Source: WHSW01 sp963851045 (lineage in GTDB: Bacteria > Actinomycetota > Thermoleophilia > Solirubrobacterales > 70-9). From it: a DNA stretch of 64,000 nt. A model generated the notes under the pieces. The model was not told the origin of the DNA. It ran no database searches and saw only the letters and a program-made list of their open reading frames with translations. The first letter of the stretch is position 1. Every line of letters starts with the position of its first letter. This document shows positions 15,911-25,268 of the stretch, in pieces. Both the position numbers and the translations under genes were made by a program. The stretch spans positions 1,550,001 to 1,614,000 of the forward strand of contig CAWKNC010000002.1 in NCBI GenBank assembly GCA_963851045.1. Reading direction: 5' to 3'.

Positions 15911-17314
15911 TAGGCCGCGCGCCACTGCGATCGCGTCATCGCGCGTGCGCACCTCACCGGTGAACACCCCGGCCTCGACCTCGGCAAGCAGTCGCCCGAG
16001 CTCGGGTCCGGGCTCGATCCCGAGCGCGGCAGCGAGCTCGTCGCCGGCGATCGGGGCGCGTGGCTGGCCGTCGCGGTGCCAGGCGACCGCCTCCGGCAGG
16101 ACCTCCCGGGCCAGCGCGAGGTGGGCCTCGATCATCTCCGGCGTGGCGGTCGGGCCACCCCCCCGGGCCGCAAGGCGATCGGCCACGGTGAGCAGCGTTA
16201 CATCGGCGGCTACCGGCGCCGTCAGCCGCAGGTAGTCGAAGAGCCGCCGGCGCGGCAGGGGCCGCTCATGGGTCATGAAGCCGAGGTGCAGGTGATGGAG
16301 GGTGAGCGCCTCGAGATGGCGGGCGAGCGCTCGACTCGTCTTCAACCGCGCGCAGGCGTTGCGCACGATCGTGGCTCCCTCGCGGTCGTGTCCGATGAAC
16401 GAGACACGGCCTTCCCCGTGCTCCTGGCGCGTGACCGGCTTGCCGGCGTCGTGCAGCACCGCACCGAAGCGCAGCGCGCCCCCGCGGGTGAGCTCGTCGG
16501 CAAGCGGCTCATCGAGGAGAGCCCGGACGTCGTCGGCAGCGTCGCCCGCGAAGCGCTCGAGGTCGCGCTCGACGTCGAGCAGGTTCGAGAGGACCTCAAG
16601 CGTGTGGCCGTGGACATCGAGATGGTGGTTGAGGTTCTGCTCGACGCCACGCAGGGCTTCGAGTTCGGGGAGCACGCCCGGAGTCGCGCCAAGATCGTCG
16701 AGCAGCGCAAGCCCGCCCAGCGGATCTGGGCCGGCGATCAGCTTGCGCAGCTCGACCAGCTGGCGTTCGCCTGCGGGCTCACCGGCCCTCCCGGCGCTCT
16801 GGCGCGCCAGCGCGCCCGTGCCCGGCTCAATCGCGAAGTCAAGCTCGGCGCCAAGTCGAGCAGCGCGCAGCAGCCGCAGAGGGTCGTCGGCGAAGCAGCG
16901 TTCCGACACGGCGCGCAGGCGCCGGGCCTCGAGGTCCGAGAGGCCATGATGAGGGTCGATCGGCGTGTCGGGATCAGCCACGGCCACGGCGACCGCGTTC
17001 ACCGTGAAGTCGCGTTCGCCGAGGTCCATCTCGATCGTGTCACCGCGAAGCCGCGAGACATCCACGTGCCATTCGCGGCCAGGGGCGAGCACGCGCCAGG
17101 TTCCAAACTCGGCGGAAAGCTCGAACGCGGGGCCGCCCGATGCCTGCGCGATCGCCTTTGCCGTGATCCGCTCATCGCCCGCGACCGCGAGATCCAGGTC
17201 AACGACAGCTCGGCCGAGGAGGGCATCGCGTACGGCACCTCCAACGATCCAGGCGCCGTCCCCGCTGACGGCATCGCGGACGATGGCGACGGCTTTCGTA
17301 TCCGCCAGGCTCAC
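15908..17314 (-). CDS. cca: tRNA nucleotidyltransferase / poly(A) polymerase family protein with HD domain
   Basis: A 468-residue class II nucleotidyltransferase. The head domain has WIVGGAVRDALLGR and the metal-binding DLDLAV (D-x-D), then RDFTVNAVAV and the DDPLRLLRAARLGAEL motif. A central HD domain follows (HHLDVHGHTLEVL, LHDAGKPVTR). The usual job is adding or repairing the CCA end of tRNAs; an A-adding specialist cannot be excluded. GTG 17314 overlaps the alr stop (GTGA), so the two are coupled. Confidence 0.88.
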   Translation of the reverse strand: MSLADTKAVAIVRDAVSGDGAWIVGGAVRDALLGRAVVDLDLAVAGDERITAKAIAQASGGPAFELSAEFGTWRVLAPGREWHVDVSRLRGDTIEMDLGERDFTVNAVAVAVADPDTPIDPHHGLSDLEARRLRAVSERCFADDPLRLLRAARLGAELDFAIEPGTGALARQSAGRAGEPAGERQLVELRKLIAGPDPLGGLALLDDLGATPGVLPELEALRGVEQNLNHHLDVHGHTLEVLSNLLDVERDLERFAGDAADDVRALLDEPLADELTRGGALRFGAVLHDAGKPVTRQEHGEGRVSFIGHDREGATIVRNACARLKTSRALARHLEALTLHHLHLGFMTHERPLPRRRLFDYLRLTAPVAADVTLLTVADRLAARGGGPTATPEMIEAHLALAREVLPEAVAWHRDGQPRAPIAGDELAAALGIEPGPELGRLLAEVEAGVFTGEVRTRDDAIAVARGL

Positions 17315-18420
17315 GCGAGCTCGCGCGGCACCCGTGACGAGATTGCGCAGGTGACCTCGTAGTTGATCGTCTCGAGGCGGGCGGCGATCTCCTCGCAGAG
17401 GATCCGCTCCTCCCCCTGTGCGCCTATGAGGACAGCCTCGTCACCGGGCTTCACCGTCGTCTCGGGGCCGAGGTCGATCGTCAGGTTGTCCATCGAGACG
17501 GTCCCCACCAGCGGGTATCGGCGACCGCCCACCAGGACCTCCGCGTTATTGGACAGCGCGCGACGGACGCCGTCGCCGTAACCGATCGGCACAACACCGA
17601 TGTCGGTTGCATTCTCAGCAAACCAGCTGCGGCCGTAGCCCGCGCTCGCGCCGGCCTCGAAGCGCTTGACGTCCGCGACGTACGAGCTCAGCGTGAGAGC
17701 AGGCTCAAGGCGCCGGTCGGCCGGGTCGCTCCCGAACGGGTCGAGACCATAGATCGCAACCCCGCAGCGAACCATGTCGAGATGGGCTCGCGGCTCCCGC
17801 AGGGTCGCGGCGCTATTTGCCGCGTGCAGAATGAGGCCCTCGAGCTCCTCGCGAAGCGGCTCAGCGACCTCCAGGAAGCGGCCCAGCTGCTCGTCGAAAA
17901 AGGTTGGGTCGTCCTCGTCGGCGGTGGCGAAGTGGGTCCAGAACCCGACCAGCTCGACGTCATCCGCGGCGGCCGCGGCCCGAGCGAGATCGGCAGCGGC
18001 GACCGGGTCGCGCTCGCCAAGTCGACCCATGCCGCTGTCGTACTTGACGTGGACGTTCGGGCGAACGCCGAGCGCGCGGCCGCGGGCTGCGACGAGGTCG
18101 AGAAACCCGGCGCGCCAGACAGCGATGTCGGCTCCGACACCAAGCGCGAGGTCGAGCTCACGCTCGTCAAGCGCTCCGAGGACGAGCAAACGAGCTCGTT
18201 CGGCGAGCTCGCTGCGCAGCTCGACCGCCTCGGTCGCGGCCGCAACGGCCAGCCAGGTCGCACCTCCCGCCAGCGCCGCCGCCGCGCACGGCACGGCCCC
18301 GTGGCCATAGCCGCCTGCCTTGACGACCGCGCACAGAGCGGTCTCGGCCGAGAGCTCCGAGGCAAGCCGAGAGCAGTTGCGCTCGACCGCCCCCACGTCG
18401 ACCGTCGCGCGCGCCCTCAC
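17311..18420 (-). CDS. alr: Alanine racemase
   Basis: A 369-residue PLP enzyme making D-alanine for peptidoglycan. The PLP-lysine motif is present as AVVKAGGYGHG near residue 34, with Gly-Gly where the family normally has Asp/Asn-Ala. The second catalytic Tyr region is GASAGYGRSWFA and the C-terminal domain keeps VSMDNLTIDLG. It lies downstream of nnr, in an order conserved across Actinomycetota (glmS-acpS-nnr-alr). The stop overlaps cca and the start overlaps nnr by 4 bp. Confidence 0.94.
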   Translation of the reverse strand: MRARATVDVGAVERNCSRLASELSAETALCAVVKAGGYGHGAVPCAAAALAGGATWLAVAAATEAVELRSELAERARLLVLGALDERELDLALGVGADIAVWRAGFLDLVAARGRALGVRPNVHVKYDSGMGRLGERDPVAAADLARAAAAADDVELVGFWTHFATADEDDPTFFDEQLGRFLEVAEPLREELEGLILHAANSAATLREPRAHLDMVRCGVAIYGLDPFGSDPADRRLEPALTLSSYVADVKRFEAGASAGYGRSWFAENATDIGVVPIGYGDGVRRALSNNAEVLVGGRRYPLVGTVSMDNLTIDLGPETTVKPGDEAVLIGAQGEERILCEEIAARLETINYEVTCAISSRVPRELA

Positions 18421-20003
18421 TCGGCATGCGCCTTCGGATCGAGACCGGCTGGGATCGCCTCGATGACGTCGGTTGCGATCACCGATTCGGCTGCGCCGAT
18501 TCGATCAGCGGCGATTCGGCCGGCGCGCGCGTGGGCGTGAACGGCTGCGGCCGTGGCTGTTCGCGGCTCAACCCCACGCGCGATCAGCGCGGCAATCATG
18601 CCGCTGAGTACATCGCCCGTGCCGGCGGTCGCGAGGGCCGGGCTTGAGAGCCCGTTGACGATCAGCTCGTGCCCCGGGGCGGCAATCAGCGTGTCGTCGC
18701 CCTTGAGGACCACGATCGCGTCCGCGCGCTCGGCCGCTTCGCGCACGGTGGCCAGCCGATGTGCGCTGATCTCATCTGAGTCGCGTAGGAGGAGGCGGCC
18801 GAGCTCGCCGGCATGCGGGGTCAGGACCGTGGGGGCCTCGCGGGCCGCGAGCAGGTCGAGCCGCCCATTGATGGCGTTGAGCCCGTCTGCGTCGACCACG
18901 AGCGGGACCTCTAGTTGCTCGACGAGACGGCCGACGAGATCCTCGATCGAAACCGTGCGCCCGATCCCTGGCCCGAGGACCACGGCCGCAGCGCCCTCGG
19001 CCGCGGCGAGGATCGGATCAGCGGCCGCGGCGGTGAAACTGCCGTCGTCGCTCGGACAACCGACCGACATCACCTCGGTCAGCTTCACCTCGAAGATCGC
19101 CTCGACCTCGCCGGGCACCGCAACGGTGGCGTAGCCCGCTCCAGAGCGTGCTGCGGCCGCGGCAGACATGCAAACCGCGCCGGTGAGACCGCGCGAGCCG
19201 CCGATCACCAGAACCTGTCCTGAGCTGAACTTCGTCGAGTCCGCCCCGCGGCGCGGAAGGGCGGCGAGGACCTCGCGACGAACCAAACCGGCCGGCGGCT
19301 GCATTGGAGCGCCGTCGGGAATCCCGATAGGCGCAACCTCAAGGGCGCCGGTGTGACGCTTGCCGGGCGCCACAAGGTGTCCGAGCTTGGGCGCATGGAA
19401 CGTCACGGTCACGCTCGCTTCCACGGCAATCCCCTCGACCTCCCCGCTGGAGGCGTCGACGCCCGAAGCGATGTCGGCAGCGACGACGGGAGCTCCCGCG
19501 CCGTTGATCGCCGTGATCGCAGCCGTGGCGGGGTCACGCGGCGCACCCGAGAACCCGGTCCCGAAGATGGCGTCGACAATCGCACCGGAGCCACTCAGCG
19601 CCGCAACTACATCTCCCTTCCCGGGCTCGCGAACCTCCCCTTCGAAGCGCCTGAGATTGGCCCCAGCGTCGTCGGAAAGCTCCGCCACAGGCCAAAGAAG
19701 CAGTACCTCGGTCGCGAACCCAGTCGCCGCGAGCAGGCGCGCCGCGACCAGGCCATCGCCGCCGTTATTTCCCTTGCCGCAAACGACTCGCACCGGACCG
19801 ACGGGCCGCAGCCGTTCAACCGCGGCCGCTAGCGCAGCCCCCGCCGCCTCCATCAGCTCGAGGGAGGGGACGCCGCGCTGGTCGATCGCCCACGAGTCGA
19901 CCGCCCGCATCGCGTCGGCATCGAGCAGTGGATCGAGCCACCGACAGGGCGCCGCGGAAGTGGCGCGGCTTTTGCTCGCTTCGCGTCGACTCACGGCCGT
20001 CAA
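18417..20003 (-). CDS. nnr: Bifunctional NAD(P)H-hydrate epimerase / dehydratase
   Basis: A 528-residue two-domain repair enzyme. The N-terminal YjeF-type epimerase covers about residues 25-235 (ELMEAAGAALAAAVERL, CGKGNNGGDGLVAARLL). The C-terminal ribokinase-like dehydratase covers about 245-510 (TPHAGELGRLL, KGDDTLIA, ATAGTGDVLSGMIAALIA). Together they restore NADH and NADPH from their hydrated forms, with ADP or ATP driving dehydration. The first 20 residues are extra to the fold, so a later start is possible. The gene overlaps acpS upstream and alr downstream by 4 bp each. Confidence 0.95.
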   Translation of the reverse strand: MTAVSRREASKSRATSAAPCRWLDPLLDADAMRAVDSWAIDQRGVPSLELMEAAGAALAAAVERLRPVGPVRVVCGKGNNGGDGLVAARLLAATGFATEVLLLWPVAELSDDAGANLRRFEGEVREPGKGDVVAALSGSGAIVDAIFGTGFSGAPRDPATAAITAINGAGAPVVAADIASGVDASSGEVEGIAVEASVTVTFHAPKLGHLVAPGKRHTGALEVAPIGIPDGAPMQPPAGLVRREVLAALPRRGADSTKFSSGQVLVIGGSRGLTGAVCMSAAAAARSGAGYATVAVPGEVEAIFEVKLTEVMSVGCPSDDGSFTAAAADPILAAAEGAAAVVLGPGIGRTVSIEDLVGRLVEQLEVPLVVDADGLNAINGRLDLLAAREAPTVLTPHAGELGRLLLRDSDEISAHRLATVREAAERADAIVVLKGDDTLIAAPGHELIVNGLSSPALATAGTGDVLSGMIAALIARGVEPRTATAAAVHAHARAGRIAADRIGAAESVIATDVIEAIPAGLDPKAHAE

Positions 20004-20371
20004 CTCGCGACCACGGCGACGGTCGCGGCGGCGAGGTCGCGGGAATGGGTCATCGAGACCCGTAGCTCCACCCCTTCGCGTGCGGCGACCGCAGCAGCGT
20101 CGCCGCTGAGCACGAGGCTCGGCGGACCGTCGCCGCCCCCGACAACCTCGATCTGACTCATTCTCATGCCACCGAGGCCGAGCGCCTTCATCGCTGCCTC
20201 CTTCGCCGCAAATCGCGCAGCGAGGTGGCGGCCCGGCCTCGCCCGGGCACGCGAGTACTCAAGCTCGGCGGTTGTGAACAGGCGCTCGGCAAGCCGCGGC
20301 CGGCGCTCGAGTGCGCGCTCGATTCTTTCGACCTCGATCAGGTCGATGCCGATCCCTGGGATCGCGGGCAT
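20000..20371 (-). CDS. acpS: Holo-[acyl-carrier-protein] synthase
   Basis: A 123-residue phosphopantetheinyl transferase. The metal-binding start GIGIDLIEVERIERAL and the second motif HLAARFAAKEAAMKALG are both intact. It transfers 4'-phosphopantetheine from CoA to the acyl carrier protein. TAGCGT lies 7 bp before ATG 20371. The gene precedes nnr in the conserved actinobacterial order. Confidence 0.95.
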   Translation of the reverse strand: MPAIPGIGIDLIEVERIERALERRPRLAERLFTTAELEYSRARARPGRHLAARFAAKEAAMKALGLGGMRMSQIEVVGGGDGPPSLVLSGDAAAVAAREGVELRVSMTHSRDLAAATVAVVAS

Positions 20372-20378
20372 GACGCGA

Positions 20379-20384
20379 ACGCTA
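20379..20384 (-). promoter_or_regulatory. -10 element TAGCGT of acpS
   Basis: TAGCGT on the minus strand lies 7 bp before ATG 20371 and spans the stop codon of the DUF3352 gene. Confidence 0.45.
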
Positions 20385-21962
20385 CTGCGGGTTCAGTGTC
20401 ATCGTGACCCGGGTCACGACCAGACCGTCGGTGCGTCGGCTCCCCGCGATCAGCGAACCGAGCTCGCCGACGTATGGTCGGATCGCGTCGTAGTCGGGCC
20501 CATCCCCGGGCGGATCGTCTGCAGCGCCGCGTTCGGCGACCGCGATGATCTCGGGGAGGTCGATGAAGAGGGCCGGGGCGATCCCCTCGCCGAGGGCGAC
20601 AAGCGCGTCCCCATAATTGCTGTCCTCGCCGAGGGTTGTCGGCGGATCAAGGACCTGCTCGACGGTCGCACCGAAGCTGGCGACCAACATGTCGCCAATG
20701 ACCCCGGCCTCAGCAGCCCCTTCGAGCGAGGGGATCATGAAGCTGAAGCCGTAGTCGGCACCCTTGGGAGGACCAGACGAGGCCCGCCCCGACTCCTGTT
20801 CGATGACACTGCCGACGACGTCGAGAAGCTTTCGCGGGCCCTCGGGGTCGCTGGTCTGCGCGATTACGCCCAGCGTGAGCCCGGGCGCGTCTGTGCCCTC
20901 GACGAACACGGCCGCATCGCCCAGCCAGGAGAGGACATCGTCGGCGAGGTCGAGACCGGTCTGCTGCTCGATCTGGCTCTCGAACCGCCCCGCGCCCGGC
21001 AGCCCGCTGCTTGAGATCTGGTCGAGATTGCGCTCGAGCGTTGGTCCGAGGTCGGGAAGCGCCGCGGCAAACCACGAATCGCCGGGGAGGCCGTCGAGCA
21101 GAGCGGATTCCGTGCTCTCGGGGGCATCGGAATCGACGGTTGCCGCAACATCGATGCTGGCCGCATTGGGCTCGGCCGTCACCGCTGCGGCAACCGGCTC
21201 GGAGAGCGGCCCGCCCAGAAGCGGTTGCAGCGCCTGAACCTGAGAGGCGTCGAGACCCTCGGAGGCGATCGCAGCCTCGATGGCGGTCGCAGGCTCAAAG
21301 AATGCCGTTGCCAGGCGCTCCTCGGGAAGCACCGCAACGTGAGAGTCGTAGTCCTCGCTCTCCGCCAGCGCCTCACCGCCCGAGGCATCGACCGCGACCT
21401 TCAACGACGCCTCGGAGCCGAACACCAAGGCTGCGTCGTCGACGACCCCGAACGCGTAATCGGAGCCCGTCACATAGACGTAGTCGGTGCCCTCGTAGGT
21501 CCGGTCCTCGTCGGGCGCGGGATCCTCCTCGGCGATGCGCGTGACGAACTCGCGGGCAGCGTCCGCATCTTCGACCTCGAGCATCAGGCCAAAGTCCGCG
21601 ACATCCCCCGAGCCAGGCTGCTCGAACGAGCGCACGAAGATCGCGGCGTGTGTGCCGAGCCAGGGCTCAATGTCGTCGGCGTAGTTCGCGTCGACGTCGT
21701 TGCTCGCAAAGAGCTCGTCAATGCCAGCGACCAGTTGCTCGCCTGGGTCAAGCCCGCCGAACCGGGCGGTGATCGAGTCAATCGCGGCGCGCTGATCGTC
21801 ATCGGGATCGATCGTCGCCTCGAGGTAGAACGGCGCGTCCGGCGGGGCGAGGCCGGCCAAACCTGCGTCCCCCGCCCCATCCTCGCTTCCGCAAGCGATC
21901 GCAAAGACGCTCGCGGTGAGGGCGAGCGCACCGGCAGCTGTCTGGACGAGCCCTCCGCGCAA
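20382..21962 (-). CDS. DUF3352-type lipoprotein
   Basis: A 526-residue protein with a signal peptide ending in a lipobox-like AIACGS near residue 24, so it is predicted to be anchored to the outer face of the membrane. The acidic, beta-rich mature part (LAPPDAPFYLEATIDPDDD near the start, LGDAAVFVEGTDAPGLTLG later) has the look of the DUF3352 family, whose function is unknown. It starts at TTG 21962, supported by TAGGAT 7 bp upstream. It interrupts the usual glmS-acpS adjacency. Confidence 0.75.
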   Translation of the reverse strand: MRGGLVQTAAGALALTASVFAIACGSEDGAGDAGLAGLAPPDAPFYLEATIDPDDDQRAAIDSITARFGGLDPGEQLVAGIDELFASNDVDANYADDIEPWLGTHAAIFVRSFEQPGSGDVADFGLMLEVEDADAAREFVTRIAEEDPAPDEDRTYEGTDYVYVTGSDYAFGVVDDAALVFGSEASLKVAVDASGGEALAESEDYDSHVAVLPEERLATAFFEPATAIEAAIASEGLDASQVQALQPLLGGPLSEPVAAAVTAEPNAASIDVAATVDSDAPESTESALLDGLPGDSWFAAALPDLGPTLERNLDQISSSGLPGAGRFESQIEQQTGLDLADDVLSWLGDAAVFVEGTDAPGLTLGVIAQTSDPEGPRKLLDVVGSVIEQESGRASSGPPKGADYGFSFMIPSLEGAAEAGVIGDMLVASFGATVEQVLDPPTTLGEDSNYGDALVALGEGIAPALFIDLPEIIAVAERGAADDPPGDGPDYDAIRPYVGELGSLIAGSRRTDGLVVTRVTMTLNPQ

Positions 21963-21969
21963 GCGGACG

Positions 21970-21975
21970 ATCCTA
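21970..21975 (-). promoter_or_regulatory. -10 element TAGGAT of the DUF3352 gene
   Basis: TAGGAT on the minus strand lies 7 bp before TTG 21962 and supports this rare start codon. Confidence 0.5.
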
Positions 21976-22017
21976 ACGCTCGGTATTTCTCGACCGGTAC
22001 CGCGTAGTAGCGATTCG

Positions 22018-23883
22018 CTACTCGACGGTGACGGTCTTCGCGAGGTTGCGCGGCTGGTCGACGTTGAGCCCGTTCAGGCGGGCGATGTAATACGCGAGAA
22101 GCTGCAGGGGCAACACAGCGAGGATCGCCTGGAGGATCCAGTCGGTGCGCGGGATCCACAGGGTCTGGTCGGAGGCATCGGCGACGTGCTGCGACCCCTC
22201 GGTCGCAACGCTGATCACGTCGGCGCCGCGCGCGCGGACCTCAGCGATGTTCGAGAGAACCTTCTCGAGCACGGGGCTGTCCGTCGCGACCGCAATCACC
22301 GGCGTCGACTCATCGAGCAACGCGATCGGGCCGTGCTTCATCTCGCCGGCGGCGTAGGCGTCGGTCGGGATGTAGGAGACCTCCTTGAGCTTCAGTGCGC
22401 CCTCGAGGCACACCGGAAGGCCAATATTCCGCCCGACGTACAGAAAGAAGCGCTGCTCGTAGTGGCTGCGGGCGATCGCCTGAACCCGGCGGTCGACGTT
22501 CGTGATCGTTTCCTGGATCAGATGCGGAAGCTCCTTGAGCTCGCGGATCAGGCCGGCGACGCGGTCAGGCGACATCCGGCCGCGGGCATCCGCCAGCCAG
22601 AGGGCGAGCAGATAGAGCGCGGCCGCCTGGCTCACGAAGGTCTTCGTCGCGGCAACGCTGATCTCGGTGCCGGCGCGTGTGAACAGAACGGAATCGGCAT
22701 CGCGCGTCGCCTGGCTTCCCATCACGTTGGTGACCGCCAGGACGTGAGCGCCTCGATCGCGCGCCAAGCGCATTGCCGCCAGTGTGTCGGCGGTCTCGCC
22801 CGATTGGGTGATCCCGATCACGAGGTCGCCTGGTGCGATCACCGGATCGCGGTAGCGAAACTCCGACGCAACGTCGATCTCGACGGGGATACGGGCCCAC
22901 TGTTCGAGCGCGTATCGGCCAACCATCCCCGCGTGGTAGGAGGTGCCGCACGCGACGATCACGATGCGACCAAGGTTCTGTGCCATCCCCTCGGGGAGCT
23001 CGAGCTCGGAGAGGTCGACACGGGTTGGATCCGCGAGCCGGTCGGCGATCGTCTCGGCGACGGCGTCGGGCTGGTCGTGGATCTCCTTGAGCATGAACGT
23101 CGAGTAGCCGCCCTTTTCAGCGTCCTCCTCGTTCCAGAGCACCTCCTCCACATCTCGCTCCACCACCGCGCCGGATGAGTCGGTGATTCGTGCGCCCTCG
23201 GCGTCAACCGTGACGATCTCGCCGTTCTTGAGACCGAGAACGATCCTCGTGTGGGCGAGGAACGCGGGGATCGCCGAAGCGACATAGGTCTCCCCCTCCC
23301 CGAGGCCAACGATCAGCGGGCACTCCTGGCGGGCTGCCACCAGCGTCTCGGGATGTGCCGCGTGCATCGCGACGAACGCGTAGTGGCCGCGAAGCTCGGC
23401 AAACGCTGCAGATACGGCGGCTGTGAGGTCGCCGGCGTAGTGCTTTTCAATCAGGTGCGAAACGATCTCAGCGTCTGTCTCCGAGCTGAAGATGTGACCC
23501 TCGGTGGTCAGCTGCTTGCGCAGATCGGCGTGGTTTTCGACGATTCCGTTGAGGACGATGTGGACCTCGTCGGCGCAGTCGCCGTGCGGGTGAGCGTTCT
23601 CCTCGGTGACGCGGCCATGGGTCGCCCAGCGCGTGTGGCCGAGACCGATCGTCGCCGGTGGTGCCGCGACCGCGACCCCGCCGCCCTCGCCGCCGTTTGT
23701 GCCCATGCCGAGCTCAGCCCGCAGGTTGGCGAGGTTGCCGACGGCGCGAACCGAGTCGATGTGACCATCCTCGAGCAGCGAGATGCCCGCCGAGTCGTAG
23801 CCCCTGTACTCGAGCTTCTGCAACCCCTCGACGAGCAGATCGCGGCACGGACGGTGCCCCACATAGCCGACAATTCCGCACAT
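22018..23883 (-). CDS. glmS: Glutamine-fructose-6-phosphate aminotransferase
   Basis: A 621-residue enzyme making glucosamine-6-phosphate, the entry point to peptidoglycan and amino-sugar synthesis. The Cys-2 glutaminase domain opens with MCGIVGYVG. Two SIS sugar-isomerase domains follow, with GITQSGETADTLAAMRLA and KTFVSQAAALYLLALWLA. The C-terminus ends in the family-typical DQPRNLAKTVTVE. An insertion with Gly and Ala near residue 70 (GTNGGEGGGVAVAAPP) is longer than usual. TACCCT precedes the ATG by 9 bp. Confidence 0.97.
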   Translation of the reverse strand: MCGIVGYVGHRPCRDLLVEGLQKLEYRGYDSAGISLLEDGHIDSVRAVGNLANLRAELGMGTNGGEGGGVAVAAPPATIGLGHTRWATHGRVTEENAHPHGDCADEVHIVLNGIVENHADLRKQLTTEGHIFSSETDAEIVSHLIEKHYAGDLTAAVSAAFAELRGHYAFVAMHAAHPETLVAARQECPLIVGLGEGETYVASAIPAFLAHTRIVLGLKNGEIVTVDAEGARITDSSGAVVERDVEEVLWNEEDAEKGGYSTFMLKEIHDQPDAVAETIADRLADPTRVDLSELELPEGMAQNLGRIVIVACGTSYHAGMVGRYALEQWARIPVEIDVASEFRYRDPVIAPGDLVIGITQSGETADTLAAMRLARDRGAHVLAVTNVMGSQATRDADSVLFTRAGTEISVAATKTFVSQAAALYLLALWLADARGRMSPDRVAGLIRELKELPHLIQETITNVDRRVQAIARSHYEQRFFLYVGRNIGLPVCLEGALKLKEVSYIPTDAYAAGEMKHGPIALLDESTPVIAVATDSPVLEKVLSNIAEVRARGADVISVATEGSQHVADASDQTLWIPRTDWILQAILAVLPLQLLAYYIARLNGLNVDQPRNLAKTVTVE

Positions 23884-23892
23884 AGGCGGTAC

Positions 23893-23898
23893 AGGGTA
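23893..23898 (-). promoter_or_regulatory. -10 element TACCCT of glmS
   Basis: TACCCT on the minus strand lies 9 bp before ATG 23883. This gives glmS its own promoter downstream of glmM. Confidence 0.4.
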
Positions 23899-23928
23899 GA
23901 GGCGCGGTCGTGGCTAATCCAGCGCCGG

Positions 23929-25251
23929 CTACGAGCGAACGATCGCGACCAAGCGGTCGCAGACGGCCTGGGCTTCGCCCGCCTCGGGTGCTTCCACCAT
24001 CACCCGGATGAGCGGCTCCGTGCCGGAGGGACGCACGAGCACCCGCCCTCGGCCCTCCAGGCCCGCCTGCTCGCGCTCGACCGCCTCGGCGAGCTCCTCC
24101 GACTCAGCGGCGGCGTCGCGGTCGTCGACCTCGACATTGACGAGGACCTGCGGGAGCCGCGTCATCGGCTTCGCAGCGGCAAGGTCCCCGCCAGCCAGGG
24201 CCGTCAGCGTCAGGAGTGCAGCGGCGATGCCGTCACCGGTCGGCGCAAAGTCGGCCCAGATGATGTGACCCGACTGCTCGCCGCCCAGCGACCAGCGCCG
24301 CGCGTCCATCTCAACGGTGACGTTGCGGTCGCCGACTCCGGTTGTCGCTACCTCGATCCCCGCATCGCGCATTGCGTTGTGGAAGCCGTAGTTGCTCATG
24401 ACGGTCACCGCAACACCGCCTTCGAGACGATCGTTCGCAGCCAGGTGGAGCGCCGCCAGCGCGATCAGCTCGTCGCCGTCGCGAATCGTGCCCTCTGAAT
24501 CGACGGCAATCACCCTGTCGCCATCGCCGTCGAAGGCAAAGCCCGCCGCGGCACCGACCTCGATCACTCGCTCGGCCAGCGGCTCCGGATGCGTTGAGCC
24601 GCATCCGGCGTTGATGTTGCGCCCGTCAGGCTCGGTTGCGAGGAGCTCCACCTCCGCCCCGAGGCGAGCGAAGATCGCCGGGGCCACGCGGTGGGTGGCG
24701 CCGTTGGCGCAATCCAACACCAGGCGCTTGCCCGTCAGATCGAGCGCGAAGGCGCGCTCGAGCTCGCGCAGATAGTCATCGACACCACCGTGCAGCTCGC
24801 GCACCGTGCCCACGCCCCGCTCCCTGGCGCCCGGCTCGGGCGCCGGCCCCTCGCGCACGGCCGCCTCGATCCGCTTCTCGGCCTCGTTGTCGAGCTTGCG
24901 CCCATCAGCGCCGAAGAACTTGATGCCGTTGTCGTACCAGGGGTTGTGCGACGCCGAGATCACGACCGCGAGGTCGAGCCCGAGCCGGCGGGCAAGGATC
25001 GAGGCAGCCGGCGTCGGCAGGACGCCAGCGATGAGCGCGTCGCCCCCGGCCTGCGCCACGCCCGCGGCGAGCGCGGCTTCGAGCATCGGTCCCGACTCCC
25101 GCGTATCGCGAAGGATCACAACCTGAGGGCGCGGCGCTGTGCACTCGCGGGTGGCAGCGGCGCCAAGGGCGACCGCAAGCTCGGCCGTGAGCAGCTCGCC
25201 CGCGACTCCGCGGACTCCATCCGTGCCGAACAGCTTCTTCGGAGCGGCCAT
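23929..25251 (-). CDS. glmM: Phosphoglucosamine mutase
   Basis: A 440-residue alpha-D-phosphohexomutase. The phosphoserine loop is VISASHNPWYDNGIKFFG, the metal-binding loop is FAFDGDGDRVIAVD, the sugar-binding motif is GGEQSGHI, and the phosphate-binding loop is VRPSGTEPLIRVMVE. It converts glucosamine-6-phosphate to glucosamine-1-phosphate and works directly after GlmS, whose gene is next downstream. It follows rpsI by 17 bp, so it is likely co-transcribed with rplM-rpsI. Confidence 0.97.
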   Translation of the reverse strand: MAAPKKLFGTDGVRGVAGELLTAELAVALGAAATRECTAPRPQVVILRDTRESGPMLEAALAAGVAQAGGDALIAGVLPTPAASILARRLGLDLAVVISASHNPWYDNGIKFFGADGRKLDNEAEKRIEAAVREGPAPEPGARERGVGTVRELHGGVDDYLRELERAFALDLTGKRLVLDCANGATHRVAPAIFARLGAEVELLATEPDGRNINAGCGSTHPEPLAERVIEVGAAAGFAFDGDGDRVIAVDSEGTIRDGDELIALAALHLAANDRLEGGVAVTVMSNYGFHNAMRDAGIEVATTGVGDRNVTVEMDARRWSLGGEQSGHIIWADFAPTGDGIAAALLTLTALAGGDLAAAKPMTRLPQVLVNVEVDDRDAAAESEELAEAVEREQAGLEGRGRVLVRPSGTEPLIRVMVEAPEAGEAQAVCDRLVAIVRS

Positions 25252-25268
25252 CGCTGGACGACCGACCG

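Noticed and set aside
16076..17362. 428-residue open frame opposite cca
   Set aside because: Mirror of a conserved nucleotidyltransferase; GC-driven open frame only.
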